Shown here: in pieces, positions 28,601-43,600 of the stretch
How the letters are laid out: each line of letters starts with the position of its first letter
Position numbering within the stretch: the first letter of the stretch is position 1
DNA from: Metellina segmentata
Taxonomy: Eukaryota > Arthropoda > Arachnida > Araneae > Tetragnathidae
Reading direction: 5' to 3'
Assembly (NCBI GenBank): GCA_947359465.1
Contig: OX375875.1
Span: 13,278,538-13,342,537 of the forward strand
Length of the DNA stretch: 64,000 nt
The notes under the pieces: model-generated
Database searches by the model: none
Seen by the model: the letters and a program-made list of their open reading frames with translations, nothing else
Told to the model about the DNA's origin: nothing
Program-made: the position numbers and the translations under genes

Positions 28601-31600
28601 GTTGTTTTTCTTTCTCCAAATGTAACTGCACTTCTTCAGCCTTTAGATCAAGGGATAATTCATGACTTTATACGAAAGTACAAAAAAATGCTTGTAAAGG
28701 GCCTGATAAAAGCAGTGTATAGGAATGAAAAGCTAGAAGTTTCGGTTTTCGATGTGGTTAACAAACTGTTTCTAATTGTTTCGACATACAGGCAGAATCA
28801 GAAGAAATCCTCAGCGAAGACATCATTGACCTGTAACTATTAGACTTTGCTGCAAATTGCAAATGAAAAAGTGTGCAAAGTCAATGACATTTGACAACAT
28901 TGATAACGACATTGCAATCTGCTCACAAGCGACTGTAAAAGCTTTTACATCCGAATTTTTGGAAGAAAAACAAAACAGTTAAGTGAGGATAGTGATGTCG
29001 AGAATATGGATCAAACCCCACGCAACAAGACAAAAATAACTAAAGCCCTGGAGAAAGTTCGACAGTACTTAACATCCATTCAAGGTACAACAGACGAAGA
29101 ATTTAAAGCCTTAAGTATATAAGAAAAGAAAGTTATGTCCACTAATCAGCATCTTCATCAATCAACAACATGGTTCCCACACCTTTATCCAAAAAAAAAT
29201 TCAAGGACTTTTCAAAACCAAAAAACTATTTTTCAAGGACCTAAATTTTTTTTATAACGACCTCAAATACGGCATACACAAAAGTTGTCAATTAAAAAGA
29301 AAAATGTGAAAAAGTATTAAAAAAAAAATAATTTTTTGCTGAGAGAAAAAAAGAAAGGTTGTCATCAATTTTGGTTATAATTAAGATTTTCTTTTCTCAC
29401 AAAACCTGTGATTTTTTTGTTGCAAACTGGGTTTCTCGTCTCAATACTAACTATCAGGCTACTTGCACACATATCGATTTCCGTCTTGCGATAAAATATT
29501 GTACGATAAATTCTTTTGGTGGCATGAAGAAGAGTATGGGAGCTTGCACACGGTTCTATCTACACGACACAATTTCCATTTTGCTATCGTCCATTGCCAC
29601 AACAGACGACTGTCATGGTTTATTTTGTTTCAGAAACAAAACAAATTAAGTTTTGACTCGAGTTAAGGCTGTTTTATTCTCTAGTCTAAGTTTCTTTGCA
29701 ATCATTAAAGATAGAGTAAAAATTTCAAAGGATTTGAAATCTGCAGAAAATTTCACAACAAATAGATATTTTAAATGTGATTTTCTTAAAAATTTTATTT
29801 TTCAGTTGCAACTTTTATATTTTTGCAATAAGAAGTTCGCTTCATTTCTTTGGATGCGTGCCAGGTTTCCAATGACGTCAAGACTGCAAAAGACATGGTT
29901 TTCTAATAAAACGGTGCAGTTATCTAGCAACTGTGATACGTCATGATGTGGCAGGCATAACAAGGCGGCCGTCTTAACGGAGACCAGAGGTGCCAACTTA
30001 GACAGACAGAATACTGTGGAAAATGGACAATCTAGACGTAGCATTATTGGCATATCACATAGTGTCAAAGCACAAAACAGCGGTTTCATTCAGAATGACG
30101 CTCAAATGGCGCAACTGCTGTAGAGGAAAACTAGTCTGGACAAGTTCCAATGCAAGATGAAATTACACAACTATGTACTAATTAAAAAAATCAAATCAAT
30201 CAAATCACCAAGTTCTGTAATTTTCAAGGGCCCCTAGTAAGGACAAAAAAAACCCTCAAGGACTTTTAAGGACCGTGGGAACCCTGAACACTGTTGGATT
30301 ATTTTAATATACCAAAGAAATAAAATGTGGTAACTATAAAAAGTTTTTTTTTTTAATTTTATTTTTTTTACTATTTCCCACTCATTTATTTGCATGTATT
30401 GATTTCTGAAAATCTTGTTGCCACCAAATCCTACTGCAATTCATAAAAATAGTATTTCAGTGGGTTTTTTTTTCAAAAATTCCCACTCCACCTAAGTTGT
30501 CACTCTGCTTAAGTCGTCAAAAATGTTTGGTCCCTTTAGTGACGACTTAACAAGGTTTTACTGTATATTGTTTTTATTTGGTCATGCATGCAGCTCATTC
30601 CATTCTTAACCTCATGTCATAAAATCCAAATAACCAACTCTAGATTACAGTTAAGGACATATTGAAAATGAAAACTTTTGATTGATTAGATGTATCAAAA
30701 GGAATTCTATAATTCTTACTATAAAAGCAAATATACCTTTTCTTCAACCTTACCCGTGAGATCCCCACAGTGAGAAATTTCACAAGGGTATTTACCACCC
30801 AAGGAGTTAACTCTGGACCTCTTAAGGTAAAAAAATCATAAATGAACTATTTGAGGCGGCTCTTCTTAGTATTCACTGCTTGAGGATAACACATGCTTTA
30901 GATACAAAGAGAAACATAAATGACTGTAACTCGTTCTGAATAGAATAATACGGCGTTTGGACAGAAGGGTTCCAGTTATCCTTTTTGTCCATTGTCCTTT
31001 TCAATATTATGCTTAATCATATAAAAGAAACAGAGTTGTTGTTTGTGTACAGGTGACAGGAACTTGAAGCCCGAGAACTGAAGGAGATTCTTGTGTGAAC
31101 AATTGACATCGCGTCGATAAGTCAGCTTCTCTTGTATACAAAACCATTTGTCTCGATCGGTAACCAGAAATAATTTACGAAATTTTGAAAACATTAGCCC
31201 AGAAGTAATGGTTGGGTATGTTCTAACCCAGTAAACAAAAGAATAAAATTCTAAGAAATGCGTAGCATAAGAATGAGATGACCTTATTAGTAGTTGAGTT
31301 TTGTGTTTTCCCTCATCTGACCAGGTTTTGGTCTTTAAGAATAGAAGTTGTCGCAAATTTATGACAATTAAAGAAACTACTACACTTTTTATTTTGAGTG
31401 ATGCAGACTTGAATGTCGCTTTAAACGCAAAAATTCTCTGAAGTTCTTAATCGCTTATATTCTTATGTGAAATTTAATTCCAAGACATGTTTTGTACCTA
31501 CACATATATCATAGTAACTGAAAAAGAAAAAATTTGTAAAGAATGAAACTGAATTACTAGCTAGAAATGCTACCTTTTCGATTTATTAGTGAGAGTTTGG

Positions 31601-34600
31601 TGATAGCAGTAATGTGTGAAATTTATTTCTAATAAGCAAAAGTTTTCACACTTAAATGTTTGCCTATCTTAGTGTTTTTAAGAAAACCTGCATATTTTTA
31701 AAAGTTCTCACAAACCAGTAAAACTTCCATTTCAAGGACATAATTTCGGTGTAATTCTAGTAATACTTCAGTGATGGTATCATGATGCTTTTGGTCTACA
31801 ATTTTAAAAGAAACCACTATAAAAAATTCACCTTGCTTTGAGATCCTATTTAAATTATGAATTATTGAAAAATAACTACTTTTATCACTTTGTATTATAT
31901 TTCTAAAAAACTTTTTAAAAAATCAATTTCAAAGTAAAAAATATATTATCACTTTAAAAATATCAAGAATTTTTGAAATGTTGCTTTAAAAATAAGGTAA
32001 AAAATTGCAAATTAATTGCTGAGAGATAACACAACAGAAAAAAGTATTACTTATATATTCCAGTAGCAAGAGATTTGAAATAAAAGAGATAAGAGAGAAA
32101 TAAGGGGGAAATACAAATAAATTGCCATGTATTTAAAAGCATTGCAAATCAAGAGATATCTAAACAAATTTTGAGCTATCTAGCAATGTGTAGCTACCAG
32201 ATTTTAGCAATCTGTCAGTTTTCTACTCAATTTCTTAACACGAAAAATATATTCCGGACACCTAGCACAACTAAGAAAATAAATGTACTTACGGAACTAT
32301 ATTTTTGGCAACTGCTCCCATAATAAACAACGAAGCTTCAGAGGCATCCCAAGTGGCATAATTTCCCTGACTGCATAAATTTTCAAACATCTGGAATTTT
32401 CATTACAATGATTAAGGTAACAGAAACTATCAATTAATGTAATTGCAAGTTTTCATGTAAGATTGAGTTATTTTTATCCACAGAAACTACCTAGCAGTAG
32501 GTAATAGCGACATAGCAGTAGGTCTGTCCATCAATATAAATTATCTCTAGAATAAACAGGCATCCAACTCAAAATAAGAAAAACAAATTTTAGTTTACAT
32601 TTTATACAAATCATGATAGATTAACGAAGAAACTTTCATGAGAACTAAGAACCCAGTTTTCAAAAAAATAACATTCATTGACCTTGGTTCTTGCAAAGTG
32701 AAATAAGTGGTTGGAATGCAAGTAAAATAAAATAAAGATAACTACCGCTTCAAAAAAATTCTACGGACTTTCAGCAAATAGTAAGGCCTCTAAAAGCTAA
32801 AATGAAAACTCACTCATTAAGTCCTGTGGAAACTATGCTAAAAATTTTATTGGTAGCAGATTTAGGAAACTTGTTTTGGAATTTTCTCTCATATCAGTCA
32901 AATGATTAAAAATGAAGGACTGAAGATATTTTTATGAACTTCAAAAGGATAAATTCTTAAAAACCTTTAAAAAGTGACAGTTAGGAACAGAAAAGTACAC
33001 CTACTGACAGTGGAAAAACTTTTAGGACACATCCAACGAGCACGAGAAAACGTAACCCAACTCTATAACTATTATATACTTCGCCTCAATTCGAACTTAG
33101 TGATATTAGTTTGCCCATATTTTGCACAAAAATTGGTATGAATATACACAAAAATGAAAAAACGAAATATTTTGAGTTTTAGAGGAATATTTTAGGTTTT
33201 TCTTTAAAATGAGTGACCATGAAGGATTTTATAACAATCTATCAACTTGTAACTCTGTTATTGTTGCCAAACTTTGAAATTGGCTTTAAAATTTTTTTTC
33301 CCCAAAGAAAAATCCAGAAAATATTTTTCTGTCCAGAAGACTGTAAAGCAAGTGTTTTTTTAGGATATAAAAATATCCTGAAAATTGGCAGATATGGGAA
33401 AACATAAAATAAAGTTACCTGCTGAAAACATTTAGATGATCCAATGATGAACACAACATCTTTAATTAAATCAGATACACGTCGACGGAATTCACTGAAA
33501 TCATCCCCTTCTTCGGGCACACCTTCCTAAAAGAACAAATTTCACACACTCAGTACAACTGCACAAAATATCAGTTTCAATATACAAAGAAAATATATAT
33601 GTTACAAATTATCATAATAAAAACTCAATGCTTTAGCTTACATGATCTGAATCCAATTGGCAATGCCGGCATAAGGCAACAATGAGGCGCTGTATATATG
33701 GTTCAAAAGTTTTATTTAGATAATCATCATTTCTTTTATACAGCATTTCTGATAATCGGTACCAAACATTAAAAGTTATCTCAGCAACCTGAAAAGCAAT
33801 AAAACAATTAGTGGCAAACACAACAAAATTTAAAATACAAAATAAAGTTAAAATAACTCAGAAATTTTTCAATAAAAGACGATAAATACCTCAAAATCAT
33901 GATGTCCAACACATATTAATAGCAAATCTAGAGATTGTAGATTACCTAAGCCCTGAAATTAAAAATTTGAAAAGTAAATAAATTTGTTGACGAAAATCTT
34001 AAATGACTAAAAATGCATTGTAATACACAATATTAACACTTTCTAAATTTTATAAAACATTATTCACAGAAAATAAATATAAGCAGTTTCAATTTGCTCT
34101 TACTGAATAAATTAGAGCTTTATTCAGAATAATCACTCTTTTCACCTGCACATAGAAAATATGAAGTTGTATGCACATTCAACTTCTAGACTATTTTCAT
34201 ATTAATTGTAAGTCATAAGCATAATACACATTAGATTTATAAACAATCTCATTTTTCAATTTTTATTTTTGCAATACAAATATGGGCGCACTATACAGTG
34301 ACGTCATGAGTTTTAAGTCCTTTGAATTGTTTTAGCGATTGTTTCTGGTATGTATTTAATTAACGTTCACACCGGACCAACACAATGGGCTATTGCGATC
34401 ATTTTTGGAACTGTGTAGCAATTGCCAGAGGTTGGCAAGAGTTGTTTTTTTATTTGAAATTTGGCACACAGATAGTCCTAATTTTTTGAAAATTTTTGTG
34501 TCCAGTCCAAATTTAATGCAAACATTTAAAAATGAATTTATTAGTTTTTTTTTCTCTCTTGAACCAACACCATGTTGGCCATGCAATGGCTAGTTGGAAG

Positions 34601-37600
34601 TAAAAATACAGGTTTATACGTAAGTATTATATTTTTATTTACACAAATGATATGCTTTTATTTAAAGTTATGTAAAACTAGGCAAATTAAAACATTTTTA
34701 AATGACACTAAATGCAGTTTAATGTTTGGAAACAGAAAATTCTTTGCATTTATATTTTTTTAAAGACATTTGAACAGGTTTTACCAATTTAATTTGTGAT
34801 TGACAAGCTCTTTGTTCTATAGAAATAGGTTGAGCTTTTTACTGCTGTTTACAAACTAAATAACGCATAAGAAAACAAGTAAAAAAAAAGAGTGATATAA
34901 CCAAATGTGCATTACGTCAAGACACAACAAACAGCCCAGCGTTAGTAGAATACAAATTTCAAGTCATAATGATCAGTTACTATTATTCTTGTCTTATCAC
35001 TATCTGATATTCATGCATCAAGTTCTGCTCGTCTCTATTATGATGGTACAGAACAAATATCAACAATACCAATCAGTCATTTCTAATTCAAGTTCATTCA
35101 TTAAGAGGCAGATTTGAGAATATACTTAAACAAGTACGTACAGCGTTAGGTGTCATCACCATGTCTTCCAAGAAAGATTCAGCTAGTTCTGTAAATATCC
35201 TACAATAGTTGACAGACCTGCAAAAGATTTGAAACAATCAGAATATCAATGAAGAAATAATTTTGTTCAGTCAAAATATAGCAAACTAATTGGTTAATTT
35301 AGCAGAAATAACACTTAGTATAAACGTAAAATGTATACTTCATCATGACACCAGGTATTTTACTAGTATTTTTTAGAAACTATAGAACATACAAAAGTGA
35401 AACATACATTAAACACCAAAATATAAAATTCCCAAAATGAATAAAAAAAAAAGGTTTAAAATTAAAGCATGTGTTTAACTTTTCTAGAAGACATAACATG
35501 CAATTAAATGCACTTGATAGTCAGGTAAACAAAACTCTGGGTCAAGATAAAAGAAATTCTATTATTACTGTTGACACTACTATTTAAACATGATACAGTA
35601 GTAGTTTAAAAGCATTTTGTAAAACTAACTGGCAAGTTCTTCTAAAACATACGGAGGTTCTAAATTACTGGACATCTGATTTTAAAATGGGTAAGTTGAC
35701 GAAACCTGCTGAGAATTGATGTTATATTAACACTAAAAAGACAGATAGGGCCCTATGGGCACCTCCTCTACTCTTTGCAAAAGATAAAAATGCATGGCAT
35801 GAAGATATCACAAACAAAACCAACATAAAAAATAAATGCATCAATTGCAAAATAGTATATGGAAAATGCCCCTCCGAGAAGTGTATAGATTATTTCAACA
35901 AAAAAATTTAAAACAAAATTTTTTTTTAATTGGTTAAGGGGACATAAACTTTAAATTTGAATGATAATCTATCTCATTTTTGCCTAAAATAAGCTGTTGA
36001 ATTTAATCCAGAACTGTATAAGAAAAAGGTAACATACTGGCTCCTTTCATCTTTCTAGTGTTAATAAAATTTTTTTTTATTTCTAATATAGTCGGTTTGT
36101 TTCTGTAGTCACTGACTTTATGCTAAACCAGAGCTAATTAAACCAGAAACTAAGGCTTAAAGTGGAATATAAACCAATTGCGATGATCATGCACCATTCT
36201 GGGATTCAAACCAGAGAACTACAGTACCACAGCCAGAGCTAACCCCCAAACTTGCCGGAAATGAATTCCATTTTATTTGAGTATTCAAAGTTTAGCAGTT
36301 GGCAATAGATTCTGATGAAGATCGTATTGAATTTGCCAATTTTGAAATAAAATTCAAGCAGAGATTAATCTGAAAAACTTGATCCTACAAATGCATTCAC
36401 AAAACAAAAGGATAAGTAATCGATGAAAGAGGACACATAATGTTAAGAATGCAAACTACTATTTCAACCATTTTAAAAGAACTTCCATATAACTAATTTC
36501 GAAAAGATAGGATTAAAAGAGAAAATTACTTTTGAAAATAAATACATACTTATCTGTATCTTCCCGGGCAACTGATATATTGTAAGCTTCAACAAATGTA
36601 TAAACACCTTGGAATAAGATTGTAGCGAGAGTTTTATGTGTAGAATCCTGTAAAAAAGCATTGAGCATTACAACAAATAAAAGAAAGACCAAGAAAAACT
36701 AAAAGAAAACATTTATAGTGTCGAAAGTCAAAATCTATGAGAAAAAAATACCCTTCTCTATTTACACACAGCAAATTGTAATGTTTAATATAATAGTTTC
36801 ATATAAATTCAAGTATAATCAGACCTCATTAAGACAAACTCATTATACGAATTAATGATAATTTGAACCTTAAAGCCAATCGTATTACCAGGAACATTAA
36901 ATGATCTGAAATTATAGATTTATTGGTGGAAGAGTGTAGAAAGGATAAACGAAGATTCTAATGAAGATAAAGGAATAAGCATACTTTTTCTAAAAGCTGC
37001 AGCTGGTTTAGAAAGTGTTCACCACTGTGTTAGTTAGGAAGTGAAGTACATCGGTTCAATTAAACAATGTTGACATATCGTAGATTTTTTTAAAGAATGA
37101 CACAAAGAAATCGTAAAACAAAAATCAATAACAGAACTATTCAAGACAGGAATTTCTTAATTAGGAAATATGTGTGTAATCGGGAATTATGTGAGCAGTC
37201 GAGAATTATCTGTATAATCAAGAATCATATATCTGTATAACTTTTGTAACAAAGAATACCATTTATCTGTGAACCAAATTTCTTCAGTAACATAAGTACA
37301 TTAATGTTTCATTTTATTGTTGAGATAATGCTTTTCCTAAATTCGGATATTACAAACTACAGTATATACAGTAAAAAGTCAAAAATCCTCCAGATTTCGG
37401 ACTATTCTGGATTATTTGCATTTTTAGTAAAAAAAAAACTTAAACTAATCACCCCTGCGCAAATTTTACGTTTGCAATAGTAAAATAGCAGATATATACA
37501 TAGGAAAAGTCCAATATATTCCAGACCTAGGCCATTCCGGATTTTGGAGTATTTGCATTTTTTGTCAAAAAAACCTTAAACTAAACACCCCCTGCGCAAA

Positions 37601-40600
37601 TGTTTCGATTGTAATATTAAAATAACAGTAAATAGGAATAATTTTTGTAGAAGGGGGGAAAAAAAATAAAACAACGCACTAAATTTTATTTGCAAATCCT
37701 CAAATTTGTTGTGTATTTACTTGGAACATGTCTGTTATTTTGCATTGTTTCATCAATTAGGTTCAGGTTTAACATCCTTGTTCTTTAAAAATTGTCAGAA
37801 GAAACGAAAAACAACCTGTTAGCAAAACGTCCAGATATGGGACTTTGTACTGTACTATTTTCTTTTAGTCCCATGAAATTCCACACTATACCAATCCAAG
37901 GACATTGAATGCCACAGCAGATTTAAAGTTCATTAGCCCCACCTACACCATGGTGGGTTCCTACATTGGTTGGGCCGATTTTGAACTAACAACCCTCCAG
38001 TTGTTGTTAACCTACTACTCTTCCAGCTAGGCTACAGTTACTGTCGTTTTTTTTAGTAAATTGTTATTTATTGATTACATAAATGAGCTTGAAACTTATT
38101 AAAGAACTAGCAACATTCCCGACCTCACTGTACAAGCATGTCAATTCATGTAACACATTTCACATATATTGTACCACTACAAAAGACGATTTTGAGGGAG
38201 AATTAGGAGCACTTTGTTTGAAAAGGCAAATACGTTTTTTCGTGAAAATTCTGTTTTGCGGCACTTGCAATAATAAAAGAACTCATTTTAAAATTGAATG
38301 TCTTCAGTACAGACGAAGTAAATGCCACAACTTACAAATAAAAATTAGACAAAATTTAAAACACTATATTAATTCTGAGCAAAAAAACAGAAAATATCAC
38401 TGCAAGTGGCAAACGAATACGAGTTGCGGGTTCCGTAGCAGAGCATCATTTGTCCAAAATATTTTAAAATAGTTTATATTTTGAACAGAAAATAAATAAG
38501 GTTGAAAATACAAATATATTATAACTTAAATTATGTAAAATGAATTTAGAGTGAACTCGAAAATACCCGTACACCATATTGCCAAAATAAATACTTCACT
38601 TTTCAAGCAAAATTGTTGAAAACAGCAGAGCACAAAAATAATTAAAATGTAGTATTTTTTTTGCTTTTATTATTAGTCTAAGGAGTACTTCATTCATGGA
38701 TTAAAAAATATATTGTACAGCATTTTTTTAACTTTTCGTGCCTTTAGAAGAAAATTTTTGATTGCTCTCCTCTTGGAAAATATTATTCCCCAGAGTTTAC
38801 ATCCCTAACTTCTAACAAGTAGCCTTTTCACTGGTCTTGCTATATCACACCCTTCGATGTCTAGTTGTGTTTGGTCTCCTAAGAAGTTAATAATTTCAAT
38901 AATATAAGCCCTATGAGCACTGTAAGATTTCGGAGTAGTGCAGTATTGCTTTTAACCCCCCCCCCCCAGACACACAATGACCCAATAACTATTTCCATTG
39001 GTTGAAACAATCATAGGATAGATTCTATTGGTCAAGAATATCAAAACTGGTTAGAAGTTGAGCAGGAAAGACTACAGGTTACAAAATGGATACATGCATG
39101 CTAACCCAATGTACTGCTGGTACTTACAGTTGCTTATTGATATAAAACAATACAAATACAACTTACATATAATTGCTTATTGATACAAAACAAATACAAC
39201 TTAAAAAATACAATATACAACTTACCTCAACTATAACAAGTGCGCTGCATAGTGCATCACTTGCAGCATTGTGTAAATTAGATGGGGAATCAGAATTTGC
39301 CTATAAAATAAAAATTGCAAGTATTAATATTAAAGATGTAAATATACTAATTTAAAATCACTTCATTATTTGGATCAATTGGCGATATCTAATATAAAAG
39401 ATTATTGAATCATGAATAAGGATGTTAGCAATATATAAAAATACATTTTGCTCTTATAAAGCAAAATGGATATCCACTCAAATCAATACATTTTATCTCA
39501 AATTATTAAAGTGTAGTAAAACTGACAAGATGGATCAAAGTTCAGTTTTAAGGAGAATAAAGTTTTTTCCTTTTTGACATAGAATACGTCTTAACTTTCA
39601 AAACCGGTATAAAACGCTTAAATTTTGCGAGTCCCAAAAACAATACGTGCGAAAAATTTAACTTGAAATATATAAACTATACATAAATTAACAATAACGT
39701 GTTCAAAAGAGCAAACATAGAATGTTATAAATGCTCATGGTTCTTGCGTAGACGTCATTGGCTGATGTAATCATAGCGCAAAGTTGAGTCATGAAAATGC
39801 ACACTGACGTTCACATTAATTTAGTCTAGTTCCAGCCTACTTTGTGCAAGTAGGACATTTGGGGTGTCATTTGTTTTGTCTCTTTCTTTATGCTTTACAA
39901 ATAAATAATATAAATAAAACTTCAATATTTAATACTTGTTTAAATATCAAACTTCAAAATATGGAAATTTCGCAAAAATTTCAAAATGTCCAAATATATG
40001 CAAAATAAACACCAGAAAAATTATAGAAACATTAACAGGGCAAAAGATATAGAGATAGGGAATCCAAGAAGATCCAGACATCAGAAGCTGAGTGGCAACG
40101 GGCTCAGCGTGAGCGCCTTAAAGTTGGAAGTGTCGTACTGCTCACATAATTTAGTCTAGCTCAGGCCTCTTTTCTGCGAATATGACGTTTGAGGTGTCAG
40201 TTGTTTTGTCTTTTTGCTTTATAAACAATAATAGAAAAACCTAAATGTTTAATAGTTGCTTGTTTTGGATTTTAAAGTGTGGAAAATCAAAAATGTCCAA
40301 ATATACGCATAATAAACGCCAAAAGAATAAAAGAAAACATCAACAGGATCAACGATCAAGAGATGGGAAATCTAAGAAATTCTGAACATCGATGCCGAGT
40401 GTCAATGGGCTTGGAGGGCATTCTTTAAAGTATAGGGATCGCACCTTCAAGGTGAACAAATGCCCAATATGAGTGTAACAAGTACCTTCACTATCAGTTC
40501 AACATAAATAGCATACTCGATGATAAACATTTTTTTTCGAATGGAGTTCAACCCATAGAGGTCGGTAATGAGTCACAACCTTCCTCATGAACAGTGAGTG

Positions 40601-43600
40601 CACCAACTGTGAAATACTCTGTGTGGAGTGATGAACATTTGATGGGTGCAATTAAAAGAGTCTAAAATTAATTTATTTCATTCTCATTTACCATATGACC
40701 TCTGACGTATTCTACACCTTAAACCCAACGACTGCGTCCGGACACAGCCTCAGCTATTTCTTTCATATAAAATACGAGTAGTTTTGCTGAATTTTTAAAA
40801 AATTTAGATTAAAATGTTTGAAGTGAGAAAACTGAAAATATGTACACTTATTATATGACTAAGCAATGTGTAAAGTACAAGGAAATTATGTGCTTCATCA
40901 GACAAGAAAAAAGGGTAAAAAAAATTCTGAACAGATTTACAAATAATCATAAACATACAAAAACAAAATATTCATGAAACACGTGATTCATGCATGTAAA
41001 AATAAGTTTTTTAAAGTGATCCAGTTTTTAACCAAATCAAGTTTTTTACCACAGTTTATGATACTAAAATACAATGATCACTGATTAGGATAAACTAATT
41101 GAATACTTCAAGAATTTGGCATTAATCGTGAGAATAAACACAAAATGGTGAAGAAAGGCGAAAAATATGTATTCTAAATATATTAAAGATGATTTAATAA
41201 TTAAGATGACTAAATATCTTTCAAGGATGTAAGTTACATAAAAACAAGCTACAATTTTAGAATCATTAGAGTTAGCTTTGCAAATTTCTCTATCATTTAA
41301 AAAAAATAAATATGTTTTCAGTTCTTTAGAGTATACTTTCATAAATTGAAAAAAATTGGTCATTTTAAAAAAAATCCATCAGCCATATTTTTGTAGCACT
41401 AAAAGTTCCTGCTTTCAAAAATATAAATTTAAAAGGTTCGTATAATATGACCCTTACAATTAAGCACTTTTTAAAAATGATTTAAGCAGAATGCGAACGC
41501 TATTAATTTTCAGAAAGTGTTAATTGTCCAAAGATGAATAAAATAAAAGTTACATACCAATATCTGAAAAATATAATTTATCAAAACATGTAAAGCAGGA
41601 TCACTTGTCTGCAATCCTTTCACTGTAAACCAGCTACCCAAACATCGAAAGATTTTCTTTAAAACATTGGAGTCACTTTGACTTATGGACTGTATATATG
41701 AGCTCTATTAAACAAATAAAAGTGTTATTACTAAAGATTCGATTAATATTTCAAATGTAACACATTTATAACATCTAATGATTACCAATTAGATAAAATT
41801 TACAAGCTGAAGCAGATATTATAAACACATTTATTTAAAGCCGTTGTCACTTAGCAAATTAAAGGCTCATGGGCTTTGACTGATAAGTTATTTTTATAAG
41901 ATACAGAAATTCTCCAGCAAGTATTGTTTCTTAACTACACAGGACGAGAAAAGAAATGTAAGTTACATGAAACATTTTTGATGCACATAATCAGTTGAGT
42001 TCAACAAGTACTTCGAGATGTTTCGATGTGCAAAATTCAATGATATGAAATCTATTAAAATTTCAGTTGAATCATCGAAATACCCAAGGGTAACACTAGC
42101 ACATTATAAGCTGCAGTGTCAAATTTTAAAATTTAATTTTTAGCACATATTTTGTTATAAGGTAAGAAATCTTATTGCTCTACACCTAAACACATCTACA
42201 ATTTCCTAAAAACTTAGGTTACACAAATGTATGCATTTGTGTAACATAAGAGTACGTAAAAATATAGTAACAATGACACAGATCACTAAAGATTTCATTA
42301 TAATTAGGCTAATTCAAAATAGCCGAGAAAACATAACTAACAACAGTTTAATTATGTCTCTTTATCAGCCTTTCACAACATTTTTGGTCTACTCCTGTTA
42401 CCTGATCTAAATACCAGTAATTCATTTGTAAGAAAAGCATTAGGATAAATTGCCTTTTTATTAAATGTATCAATTTAATTGCACGCACACACCCTAAATT
42501 AATCCTGGTGTCATTTCTAAAGACTTGCATCAAAGGCAAGTCTTTAGGCTTGTCAATGGAAAGGTTAGTTGGGTTTTATGATGCAATGACTATGTTTGGA
42601 CAAGTTGAAGGGAGGTGAAATATACTTTTGCTAGTACCTAAAGCATGACTAAAATTTTTTTTCTTTCATTATAGTGTGCCTATGAACTTTGAAAAACTTC
42701 ACTGTCCCAGTTTATCGAGGCATGCCCACAGTTGTGAAAATTCCCCTCCTCTTCTATTAGAGATAGGTAAGTACTTTAATTAACACCGCACTGTAGCAAC
42801 ACAACAGGCTATTTGCAACAGTTCAGGATCAAACTCAAAGGGAAAGATCTGAGGACAACACCAAGTAAATTTGTAACCATGGTCTGGGGATGATGTCACG
42901 CCTGAGCAGGCATCCCACTCTTCACAACACACAAATATGAGGATATTTGGGGCCACAACAAAGTTAATGTGCACCAGCCCCCATTGCACACATTGATCTT
43001 TAGTAAGATTCACTCATAATCCTCAGTTGTTACTCTTCCAACACAGCTACCACTGCCCCCTATTCCATTAGACTTAACTAAACTATAAATAATGTTCTGC
43101 CAGTAGCAATAGAATATAGTACAGTAGAAAAATCATTAATGAATTCATACCAACAATAGCAGCACTTGAGGAGCTACTTGACAAAAATTGTCACAGACGT
43201 AAGTTCTTCTGTTCGCACCTAATCTCAAATGCCTGCTATTTATCTGTGAGAAATTATAAACAATATTAAAACAAATATAATATCATCCACCAATATTGAA
43301 TTGTAAGATAAGTCAACCTGCAATAAAATACACATATGAATAGTCACAGAAACAATTAGTTCTCTAAGACAATCAAATTTGATCGGTAGTAAAACAGAAT
43401 TATAGTAACAGACAACTGAAAGCATTCCTGTACATATGAAAATACATGTTTTAAAATATATTGATACATAATATACTAATACATTATAATATAATATATA
43501 CTTATGCATAGTATGTTAGTTTCTGGTAATTTTAGAAATGATAAAGCAATTGAAAAATTCTTTAAAGCCTACAACTTTTATGCTAGCAGTCAAATGATAA

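Larger units (their letters stand above)
28384..30563 (+). mobile_element. pogo/Tigger element, left end lost, interrupted by a MITE
   Basis: The right end GACGACTTAACAAGGTTTTA then CTG (30563), followed by TA, is the classic Tigger terminus. The matching left end was not found upstream of the transposase. The 29169-30286 element splits it. Confidence 0.75.

Noticed and set aside
30976..31356. 126-codon minus-strand open frame in TNPO3 intron 14.
   Set aside because: No similarity to any family I recognise, no splice signals or coding bias, and frames of this length are expected in tens of kilobases of intron.
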